Source of the DNA: Kibdelosporangium banguiense
GTDB lineage: Bacteria > Actinomycetota > Actinomycetes > Mycobacteriales > Pseudonocardiaceae
DNA length: 64,000 nucleotides
NCBI RefSeq assembly: GCF_017876405.1
Contig: NZ_JAGINW010000001.1
Coordinates: 11,235,203 to 11,299,202 of the forward strand
Direction: 5' to 3'
Shown here: piece by piece, positions 52,196 through 59,400 of the stretch
Position numbering within the stretch: the first letter of the stretch is position 1
Layout of the letters: each line of letters starts with the position of its first letter
Position numbers and translations under genes: made by a program
The notes under the pieces: generated by a model
The model's input: the letters and a program-made list of their open reading frames with translations, nothing else
What the model was told of the DNA's origin: nothing
The model's database searches: none

Positions 52196-52213
52196 CTGCA
52201 AAGAAACTGCAAC
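52196..52213 (+). promoter_or_regulatory. SARP-type direct repeat, copy 2
   Basis: CTGCAAA-GAAA-CTGCAAC, 13 bp before the first possible start of the response regulator gene. The final A before each CTGCAAC and the G after the first 7-mer are shared with copies 1 and 3. A GACAAT -10-like box at 52224-52229 lies 10 bp after the second repeat. Confidence 0.7.
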
Positions 52214-52226
52214 ACCGCTGAGGACA

Positions 52227-52868
52227 ATGCCAGCCATGTCCGCAGTACCTGTTGTCACCCGGCATGCCCGCGCGGCCGCCGTGACGGTGGTGCTCGCCGA
52301 CAGCAGGCCGCACGACTGGGCGCCATTATCCACAGTGGACGATATCGAGGTGGTGGCCGCGGCCGGGAACGGCCGCGAGGCTGTTCGTGCCGTGCTGCGG
52401 CACAGACCGGACGTGCTCGTCCTGGACCCGCAGCTGGCGGACGGCGCCACCACGATCCGCACAGTCGCGCAGACCGCTCCCAAGACGGCCGTACTGGTCG
52501 TGACGGCCGTGGACGACGACACCGCGGTGCGTACCGCGTTCCGTGCGGGCGCCCGCGGTTATCTGGTCAAGGGCGAACGGGCCAGCGTCGCGCCCGCGAT
52601 CCTGGGCATCGCGGCCGGTGAGGTGATTCTCGGCCGCGGTATCGCCAGCCGGATCACGAGGCTGCTCAGCTCCCCCGTCGGCGTGGACACGCTGACCACT
52701 CGTGAGCACGAGATCGCCGGCCTGCTGCGGACCGGGATGACCAACGCCGCGATCGGGCGCGAGCTGTACCTGGCGCCCAAGACTGTCAGCAACAATCTCT
52801 CGTCGATCTACGCCAAGCTGCGGGTCGCCGGCCGCGCCGAGGCGATCGCGTTGCTGGCCGCGCAGTAG
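52227..52868 (+). CDS. NarL/LuxR-type response regulator, atypical receiver
   Basis: About 213 aa. The receiver has the phosphoacceptor Asp in VLVLDPQLADG and the Lys in GYLVKGE, but the usual acidic pair at its N-terminus is reduced to LADS, so phosphorylation may be weak or absent. The LuxR HTH is LTTREHEIAGLLRTGMTNAAIGREL and APKTVSNNLSSIYAKLRV. No kinase gene is adjacent. ATG 52227 and 52236 are possible starts. The SARP repeat lies just upstream. Confidence 0.87.
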   Translation: MPAMSAVPVVTRHARAAAVTVVLADSRPHDWAPLSTVDDIEVVAAAGNGREAVRAVLRHRPDVLVLDPQLADGATTIRTVAQTAPKTAVLVVTAVDDDTAVRTAFRAGARGYLVKGERASVAPAILGIAAGEVILGRGIASRITRLLSSPVGVDTLTTREHEIAGLLRTGMTNAAIGRELYLAPKTVSNNLSSIYAKLRVAGRAEAIALLAAQ

Positions 52869-52970
52869 CCGCCCGCAGGAGCGGTGATTCTGGCGCGAAT
52901 TGATAACGTGTCACTCCGCGAAATCGATGTCTGAGCGATCGGGCAGCACTTGTGAAGCGGAGAGTGACCA

Positions 52971-55619
52971 GTGAGCGCCGAGCGTGGTTTCCATGCAGGA
53001 GGCCATCATGGCGTGCCCCAGGTGCTCGAGCGTGAACACGAGATCGCCGAACTGGAGGCGGCCGCGCGAGAGGCGGCCGCCGGGACCGGCTCGGTGGTGC
53101 TGGTGTTCGGCGAGGCCGGGATCGGCAAGTCGAGCGTGATCAACGCGGTCCGGGCGGTGCTGCCGCCGCAGGGCCGGTTGCTCGTCGGCTACTGCGACGA
53201 CCTCGCCACACCCCGCACGTTCGGCCCGTTTCGCGACCTGCTCGGCTCAGTCGGATCCGACCTTGCCACGGCACTGCGCGAAGGCCGCGACCGCGACCGG
53301 GTGTTCGACGCCCTGCAGGCGGAACTGAGCTGGTCGGCGACCACGAGCGTGCTCGCGATCGAGGACGTGCACTGGGCCGATGACGCCACATTGGACGCTT
53401 TGAGCTATCTCGTCAGGCGGGTGGCCAACATGCCCGCGGTGCTCGTGCTGACCTATCGCGACGAGGACATCGACGCCATGCACCCGCTGCAGCGTGTGCT
53501 CGGACTGGCCGCGCGGGCGCCTCGCGTCCGGCGGCTCAAGCTCCCCCGTCTGTCCCAGCCGGCCGTGCTCCGGCTGACCGCGCCCAGCCGTCTGGATCCG
53601 CGCGAGGTCTACGAGGTCACCGGCGGCAATCCGTTCTTCGTCACCGAGATCCTCGCCTCGGCGGACGTCAGCCGGGTACCGGTCACCATCGTGGACTCGG
53701 TCACCGCCCGGGTCCAGACCCTGGACGCGCAAACCCAGCAGGCGCTGGAACAACTCGCCGTCATACCGTCCACTGTGGATCGCGGACTGCTGGAGGCGCT
53801 ACTGCCCGGGGGTATCTCCTCGATCGCCGCCGCGGAACAGCGCGGCCTGCTGGACGTCTCGCCCAGCCGGACCGGGTTCCGCCACGAGCTGATCCGGCGG
53901 GCCATCGCCGACGGCCTGCCCGGCGGCCGGCGGATGGAGCTCAACCAGCGCGTGCTCAACGCCCTCACCGCCCGGGAGGGCACGGACCTCTCCCGCATCA
54001 TGCACCACGCCGCCGAGGCGGGCGCGGACGACGCGATCATCCACTACGGACCGAAAGCCGCCCGGGACGCGGCCAAGGTCGGCTCGCACCGGCAGGCCGC
54101 CGCGCACCTCAGGCTGGTGCTCGAGCGGTGTGACCGGTTCTCCGAGGCCGAGCGGGCCGACCTGATGAGTATGTACGCGATCGAGTGCCACACCATCGGC
54201 AAGTCGCAGACGGCCTTGCTCGCGCAGCGAAAGGCGATCGAACTGCGGCGCCGGCTCGGCGATCCGCTCAAGCTCGGTGCCGATCTACGGTGGCTGTCGC
54301 GGATCTGCTGGGCCATCAGCGAAACCGAGGAGATGCAGGCCAGCGCCGACGAGGCGATCAAGGTCCTGTCCGGCGCGGGCGACGACCGGCTGCTGGCCCT
54401 CGCGCTGAGCAACAAGAGCCAGCTGCACATGCTGGCCCGGCGCAGCGAGGAGGCCATCCGGATCGGCCAGTTCGCCATCGCGCTGGCCCGCAACGTCGAC
54501 GACCCGGCCATCCTGTCGCACGCGTTGAACAACGTCGGTTCCGCCCTGTGGCACCTGGATTCCACCAAGGGCCGGGAAATGGTGGAGGAAAGCCTGCAGG
54601 TGGCGCTGGCCGCGGGCGCCATCGACGACGCCTGCCGGGCACACGTGAACATCATCTGCGCCCTGCTGGAAGACGCGTTGCCCGACGAGGCCAGCGAATA
54701 CCTGCCGGACGCGCTGGAACTGGCCGGCGAGTCCGAGAACCTGATGTACTTCAGCCACTTCACCGCGCTACGGGCCGCCATCGGGCTGGCCACCGGCGCC
54801 TGGGAGCAGGCTGTCGCGGACGCACAGTCCTCGATGGCGGCAGCGGCGGACGCGCCGCCGACCCTGTGCCCCGCTTTGCTGGCCTACGGCCGGGTCCAGA
54901 TCCGCCGCGGCCAGCCGGACGGTATGGCCCTTCTGACCGAGGCGGAGAAGCTGGCCCACAATAGCCGGGAACTGCAGTACATCGGCCCCGTGGCAGGCGC
55001 GCTCGCCGAGGCCGCATGGCTCGACGGCGACCACGCTGCAATGCGTGCGTTGCTCGAACCTGTGTACACCGAGGCGTGGGACTCCGGCTCTGTGGCGATC
55101 CGGGCCGAGCTGGGGTTCTGGCTGAGCAAGGCCGGAGGCAAGGTCCACCACGACACAGCGAGCCGCCACCCATGGGCGCTGCTGAGCGTGGGCCGCTGGC
55201 AGGAGGCGGCGTCCGCGTGGCAGCTGGGCGGCAGTCCGTACGAACACGCCCTGGCGCTGGCCGAAAGCGGCGAGCCGGAGCAGATGTTGATCGCGCTGGC
55301 CGCACTCGACGGGCTGGGTGCCGAACCGCTTGCCCGGCGCGTGCGTGCGCAGTTGCGTGAGCTGGGCGTGGCCCGGATTCCCCGTGGACCGGTCACCCGC
55401 ACCCGGATCAATCCGGCCGGGCTGACCGACCGGCAGCTGGAAGTGGCGCGGCTGCTGGGGCTGGGGATGACCAATGGCGAGATCGCCGAGAAGCTCGTGG
55501 TGTCCGTGCGTACCGTCGACAACCACGTGGCCGCTGTGTTCGACAAACTCGGCGCACGCACGCGGCGTGACATCGCCGCCCGACTGACTGAGCTGGGACT
55601 TTCGCCCGGGGAGAAGTAG
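52971..55619 (+). CDS. LAL-type LuxR regulator with ATPase and TPR regions
   Basis: An 882-aa regulator. Walker A is GEAGIGKSS at 47-55 and Walker B VLAIEDVHWADD, forming a STAND-type ATPase. The middle (about 400-780) is helical and TPR-like. The C-terminal LuxR HTH is LTDRQLEVARLLGLGMTNGEIAEKL and SVRTVDNHVAAVFDKLGA. LAL proteins activate operons in response to small molecules. It starts at GTG 52971, 102 bp after the response regulator, and the three regulators are collinear. Confidence 0.92.
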   Translation: MSAERGFHAGGHHGVPQVLEREHEIAELEAAAREAAAGTGSVVLVFGEAGIGKSSVINAVRAVLPPQGRLLVGYCDDLATPRTFGPFRDLLGSVGSDLATALREGRDRDRVFDALQAELSWSATTSVLAIEDVHWADDATLDALSYLVRRVANMPAVLVLTYRDEDIDAMHPLQRVLGLAARAPRVRRLKLPRLSQPAVLRLTAPSRLDPREVYEVTGGNPFFVTEILASADVSRVPVTIVDSVTARVQTLDAQTQQALEQLAVIPSTVDRGLLEALLPGGISSIAAAEQRGLLDVSPSRTGFRHELIRRAIADGLPGGRRMELNQRVLNALTAREGTDLSRIMHHAAEAGADDAIIHYGPKAARDAAKVGSHRQAAAHLRLVLERCDRFSEAERADLMSMYAIECHTIGKSQTALLAQRKAIELRRRLGDPLKLGADLRWLSRICWAISETEEMQASADEAIKVLSGAGDDRLLALALSNKSQLHMLARRSEEAIRIGQFAIALARNVDDPAILSHALNNVGSALWHLDSTKGREMVEESLQVALAAGAIDDACRAHVNIICALLEDALPDEASEYLPDALELAGESENLMYFSHFTALRAAIGLATGAWEQAVADAQSSMAAAADAPPTLCPALLAYGRVQIRRGQPDGMALLTEAEKLAHNSRELQYIGPVAGALAEAAWLDGDHAAMRALLEPVYTEAWDSGSVAIRAELGFWLSKAGGKVHHDTASRHPWALLSVGRWQEAASAWQLGGSPYEHALALAESGEPEQMLIALAALDGLGAEPLARRVRAQLRELGVARIPRGPVTRTRINPAGLTDRQLEVARLLGLGMTNGEIAEKLVVSVRTVDNHVAAVFDKLGARTRRDIAARLTELGLSPGEK

Positions 55620-55718
55620 GTATGCCGGCGTGACGACCTAGGTATCCACAACGGATTCATGTTATGGGTGAGTGGCGCACTGTGGGATGGACCAGACCCC
55701 GATCGAGGAGCTCCACCC

Positions 55719-56534
55719 ATGACCGCCATCGTCCCGAACTACCAGGCCATCACCGACCGCCAGCAGGCGACCTGGGCTGCCGGGGATTTCGCCCGGATCG
55801 GCTCGCGGATCGTGCTGCACGGCGAACTGCTGTGTGAGGCCGTCGACATCCGTCCCGGCGAGCAGGTGCTCGACGTCGCCGCCGGGAACGGCGCGGCTTC
55901 CGTTGCCGCCGCACGGCGTTGGGCGGATGTCACCGCGACCGACTTCGTCGACCACCTGCTGGAGTCCGCGCGCAAGGTCGCCGAGGCCTACGGACTGCCG
56001 CTGCGCACGCAGATCGCCGACGCGCAACAGCTTCCGTTCGACGACAACAGCTTCGACGTGGTGCTGTCCACCTTCGGTGCGATGTTCGCCCCCGACCAGC
56101 AGAAGGTCGCCGACGAGCTGGTCCGGGTCTGCCGGCCGGGCGGCCGCGTCGGCATGGTCAACTGGGCGCCGAAATCGCTGATCGGCGACGTGTTCCGGGT
56201 GACCGGCAAGCACGTCCCGCCGCCCGCGGGCGTCCGTCCCGCGATCGAATGGGGCAGCGAGGACCGGCTGCGCGAACTGTTCGGCGACCGGATCACCGGC
56301 CTGCGCGTCACCGTCCGCCAGTACCCGTTCAAGTACCGGTCGGCCGACCACATGCTCGACTACTTCCGCACCTGGTACGGCCCCACCCGGATGGCCTTCG
56401 CCGCCTTGGACGCCGAAGGCCAGGCCAGTCTCGCCGCCGACCTGACAGACGTCTACCAGAGCTACAACCGCGCCACCGACGGCACTCTGGACGCCCCCAA
56501 CGACTACGTCGAAGTGGTCGCAGTCGTCCGGTGA
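55719..56534 (+). CDS. SAM-dependent methyltransferase (class I, UbiE-like)
   Basis: A 271-aa methyltransferase. Motif I is EQVLDVAAGNGAASVAAAR, motif II FDVVLSTFGAMFAPD, and motif III VRVCRPGGRVGMVNWAP. ATG 55719 is chosen. The substrate is unknown. It is 99 bp after the LAL gene and on the same strand, so it may be a target. Confidence 0.88.
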   Translation: MTAIVPNYQAITDRQQATWAAGDFARIGSRIVLHGELLCEAVDIRPGEQVLDVAAGNGAASVAAARRWADVTATDFVDHLLESARKVAEAYGLPLRTQIADAQQLPFDDNSFDVVLSTFGAMFAPDQQKVADELVRVCRPGGRVGMVNWAPKSLIGDVFRVTGKHVPPPAGVRPAIEWGSEDRLRELFGDRITGLRVTVRQYPFKYRSADHMLDYFRTWYGPTRMAFAALDAEGQASLAADLTDVYQSYNRATDGTLDAPNDYVEVVAVVR

Positions 56535-56590
56535 TGCGCGCCCCCGGCCTGGCTTTCGCAAGCCAGGCCGGGATGTCGCCAGTCGATCTC

Positions 56591-57058
56591 CTAGAGCCGC
56601 CGCCACCATCGGGCTTTCTTCCGCACCGGCTCCGGCCGCGCAGGCGGCTCCGGAGGCACAGGCCGGTCCGCACGCCACTGCTCGACAACAGCATCCACAT
56701 CGACCCTGGCCACCCGGATGAGCGGCCCGGACGGTGCTCGCAGCCATTCCACGATCCGGCGATTCAGATCCGCCACAACCTCGCGGACATCGCGTTCCGA
56801 AGCCAGCTGCGCGACCGTCTCCGGCAACCGCTCGATCTCCTTGCGCAGCTGCAAAGGCGTCGGCAGCATCGACTCAGCTGTGAGGCCTTCCCGCTTCAGG
56901 TAGTTCTTGATCCACCACTGCTCGTCGTGCGGCCGACCCGCACCAGGCAGCGGCTTGCCCGCTCCCGGAAGGTTGTCCATCTCGCCGCGCTCAGTCGCCT
57001 CACGGATCTGCTTGTCGATCCATGTCTCGAAACTGACGCCGAACGGCTTACGGCTCAT
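56591..57058 (-). CDS. DUF1992 (DnaJ-C28-like) protein
   Basis: A 155-aa protein. The N-terminal conserved block is FETWIDKQIREATERGEM with DNLPGAGKPLPG, followed by YLKREGL, the DUF1992 signature. The C-terminus is Pro/Arg-rich (PPEPPARPEPVRKKARWW). The family is related to the conserved part of DNAJC28, without a J-domain. Its function is unknown. Confidence 0.9.
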   Translation of the reverse strand: MSRKPFGVSFETWIDKQIREATERGEMDNLPGAGKPLPGAGRPHDEQWWIKNYLKREGLTAESMLPTPLQLRKEIERLPETVAQLASERDVREVVADLNRRIVEWLRAPSGPLIRVARVDVDAVVEQWRADRPVPPEPPARPEPVRKKARWWRRL

Positions 57059-57079
57059 GCCTCCATGATACGAACGCCG

Positions 57080-57667
57080 TCAGACTCCCGCTGCCACGAT
57101 CAGCCGATACTTGACATCGACGGCGAAGTCACCGCTGGTGCCGCTGATCACCAGCGCGTGTTCGCCTTCCGGCAGCGCGGGAATCGTGAACCACAACCCG
57201 CAGCCTTGGACTCGCATCGTCCGGCCTGTCCCGGTGATGTTGTTGCCCTCGACGCCCTTGATGCTGATCGGCACCGCGTCGAGCGTGGTGACCGGGACCG
57301 GAATCCCGTCCAGGGTGGCCCTGTCCTCGGCTTCCAGCATGAACTTGACGCAGTGCCCGTCCGTCTTGGCCCACAGGTTGATCACGGGGCCGACGATCTT
57401 CCGGCCGGCCGGGACATCGCAGGTGCGTTGGACCGGCTCGCCGAACGAACCCGCGACGAACCACACCTGTTCAGGCTGACGGTCCGCGCAGAACTCGCCC
57501 GAGTCGTCACTCACCGGATCCCGCTCGGGCGGCGCGGACGCAGCCCAGCTCCACCAGTGTGACTGCAGGCTCGCGGGATCGGCGGGATCGAGCGGTGCCT
57601 GGTCAGGACCCGGCGCGGGAGCACAGCCGAGCACAGCGAAAATCATCAGCACAGCGAGCAAGCGCAC
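57080..57667 (-). CDS. Hypothetical lipoprotein
   Basis: A 195-aa secreted lipoprotein. The lipobox is VLGC at residue 15. The mature part begins Pro-rich, then SLQSHWWSWAASAP, a cysteine pair (EFCADR, RTCDVPAG) and beta-strand-rich sequence with a further cysteine pair (HCVKF, GCGLW). I do not recognise a family. It lies 21 bp upstream of the DUF1992 gene on the same strand. Confidence 0.75.
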   Translation of the reverse strand: MRLLAVLMIFAVLGCAPAPGPDQAPLDPADPASLQSHWWSWAASAPPERDPVSDDSGEFCADRQPEQVWFVAGSFGEPVQRTCDVPAGRKIVGPVINLWAKTDGHCVKFMLEAEDRATLDGIPVPVTTLDAVPISIKGVEGNNITGTGRTMRVQGCGLWFTIPALPEGEHALVISGTSGDFAVDVKYRLIVAAGV

Positions 57668-57710
57668 TGGCGAACCTTAGAACCCGGCCAGCAGATCGCG
57701 CCTGCGTTTT

Positions 57711-58325
57711 TCACGAGTCCGCGCGGAATTTCTCGTCGATGTCCGGCAGCCAGAAGCCGAACTCCAGTGTGCGCATGCTTGCCCAGCGTCCCAGCCGTCG
57801 GGCCTGCACGATCAATGCGAAGAACCCGGCGAGGAACAGCACCGCGCAGGTACTGGCGAACACCGGGCTGTGGCCGACGAACAGTTCGACGATCGCGGCG
57901 ATGGCTGCCAACAGCATCGGTGGCGCGCTGTTGCGCAGCATCAGGCCGGTCGCGCGCAGCCGGGTCACGTCGGTGGCGACCTCGTTGTCGTGTAGTTGCA
58001 AGGCGGCCAGCAACAGGAATGGGTCCGCGTTGACGTACTCGCGGTCCTTCGCGGCCGGGTTGCGGCGGAGGAAGTCGTTGCGTGTGTGGTTTTGCCGGTG
58101 CCGGGGAACGATCTTGTTCGCCAGCTCGCCCACGGGATAGGCCAGGTAGCCCATCAGGTAGCTGATCAGCACGATGGCGACCACCAGCAGGAACACCGGC
58201 ATGCGGGTCACCGCGGCAAGGTCGATCCAGTGCGCCCGGCCCACGACGTAGGCGAAGAAGGCCAGATAGAGCGATCCGGGAATCGCGTAGGTGAAGAGCT
58301 CGAAGATCCCGACGGCGATGGTCAC
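57711..58325 (-). CDS. Hypothetical polytopic membrane protein
   Basis: About 204 aa with four predicted transmembrane helices: two near the N-terminus (IFELFTYAIPGSLYLAFFAY and FLLVVAIVLISYLMGYL) and two near the C-terminus. A basic loop of about 55 residues (PRHRQNHTRNDFLRRNP) lies between the pairs. GTG 58325 is preferred because the first 16 residues from ATG 58373 are of low complexity. I do not recognise the family. Confidence 0.7.
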   Translation of the reverse strand: MTIAVGIFELFTYAIPGSLYLAFFAYVVGRAHWIDLAAVTRMPVFLLVVAIVLISYLMGYLAYPVGELANKIVPRHRQNHTRNDFLRRNPAAKDREYVNADPFLLLAALQLHDNEVATDVTRLRATGLMLRNSAPPMLLAAIAAIVELFVGHSPVFASTCAVLFLAGFFALIVQARRLGRWASMRTLEFGFWLPDIDEKFRADS

Positions 58326-58373
58326 ACCGACATCCAAACAGGTGGCCGTCGCGGACCCCGCTGCGACGGCCAC

Positions 58374-58559
58374 CTATTGCTCACCCCTCGGATAGATCAC
58401 AGCATGGGGCGCCCGGTATCCCGGGCAACAGGGACTGGTGCCCTATCCGACCCGGGAACTTAGCGCACCAGGCCCCTGCGGTAGGCCTGGACCAATCGGC
58501 GCGCACCATCAGGCTCCGGCCGTCCACTGTGGTCACTGCGACCAGCATGCTACCCTACT
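58374..58559. other. Structured gap upstream of rpsN paralogue
   Basis: The gap contains several short hairpins (CCCGGTATCCCGGG, CAGGGACTGGTGCCCT and others) but no gene. It could include the leader of a small transcript or the terminators of neighbouring genes. Nothing further can be said. Confidence 0.35.
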
Positions 58560-58580
58560 TGAAAATGGATGTCGTTATCA
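58560..58580 (+). promoter_or_regulatory. Zur-box-like palindrome
   Basis: TGAAAATGGA-T-GTCGTTATCA, with TGA.AA.G mirrored by C.TT.TCA, is an imperfect 21-bp inverted repeat like actinobacterial Zur boxes. It ends 9 bp before the start of a zinc-free S14 gene, a classic Zur target. Confidence 0.65.
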
Positions 58581-58589
58581 GGAGGTTCG

Positions 58590-58895
58590 GTGGCCAAGAA
58601 GTCCAAGGTCGCGAAGAACGAGCAGCGCAAGCAGGTGGTCGCCCGCTACGCCGAACGAAGGGCCGTGCTCAAGCAGATCATCAGCTCATCCGGCTCGACC
58701 TTCGAAGAGCGCGCGGCCGCCCAGCATGAGCTGCGCAAGCAACCTCGCGACGCGAGCCCCACCCGGCTGCGCAACCGTGACGCGGTCGATGGACGTCCAC
58801 GCGCCTATTTCCGCGCCTTCGGGTTGTCACGAATCCGGTTGCGCGAGATGGTGCACAAGGGAGAACTGCCGGGAGTACGCAAATCGAGTTGGTGA
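58590..58895 (+). CDS. rpsN: 30S ribosomal protein S14, zinc-independent paralogue
   Basis: A 101-aa S14 protein. The N-terminus AKKSKVAKNEQRKQVVARYA and the C-terminal RNRDAVDGRPRAYFRAFGLSR are typical. It has no cysteines at the usual Zn-ribbon positions, so it is the C-minus form used in zinc starvation. GTG 58590 follows AGGAGG. The Zur-like box sits directly upstream. The usual partners (rpmG, rpmE2, rpmB) are not adjacent. The next gene starts 6 bp downstream. Confidence 0.93.
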   Translation: MAKKSKVAKNEQRKQVVARYAERRAVLKQIISSSGSTFEERAAAQHELRKQPRDASPTRLRNRDAVDGRPRAYFRAFGLSRIRLREMVHKGELPGVRKSSW

Positions 58896-58901
58896 GCGCC
58901 G

Positions 58902-59396
58902 ATGACGCGGTTGGCTGTGGCGGTCTGGCCACCACCCGAGATAGTGGCCACGCTGGAAGGATTGCCGCGCCAACCAGGCGTCAACTGGTCGAAACCGGAG
59001 CAGTGGATGGTAAAACTCCGCCCACTGGGACACGTCGACCTACGACTGGTCGGCCCCCTGACCACAGCCCTGGCCGACGAACTGGCGGACGCCGAACCGG
59101 CCGGCTGCACTCTCGGCCCGGAAACCCGCATACTGGGCGGGCAATGGCTGGGCGTTCCGGTATCCGGCCTTGACGACCTGGCCGCGGCGGTATTCGACGC
59201 CACCGTGGCATTGGTCCCGGTGACCCATCCTCAGCCCTTCCAGGCCGACATAGTCGTGGCCCGGGGCCATGTTCCCAAGGAAATAGCAGGCGAGCCGATA
59301 ACAGGCAGCTGGCAGGCGGAATCGGTGGCTTTGATAGCCGACCGTTCCAGCCCGGGCCGTCCGCACTTCGAAAACCTGGCCGAGTTCCCCCTCTAG
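58902..59396 (+). CDS. Degenerate 2H-phosphoesterase-like protein
   Basis: A 164-aa protein with the shape of the 2'-5' RNA ligase family: RLAVAVWPPPEIVATLEGL at the start and PEQWMVKLRPLGHV and FQADIVVARGHV where active members have HxTLRFLG and HLTLAR. Both catalytic His-x-Thr motifs are changed (WMVKLRPLG and ADIVVAR), so phosphodiesterase activity is unlikely. It lies 6 bp after the S14 gene, so the two are probably co-transcribed. Confidence 0.7.
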   Translation: MTRLAVAVWPPPEIVATLEGLPRQPGVNWSKPEQWMVKLRPLGHVDLRLVGPLTTALADELADAEPAGCTLGPETRILGGQWLGVPVSGLDDLAAAVFDATVALVPVTHPQPFQADIVVARGHVPKEIAGEPITGSWQAESVALIADRSSPGRPHFENLAEFPL

Positions 59397-59400
59397 CGAT

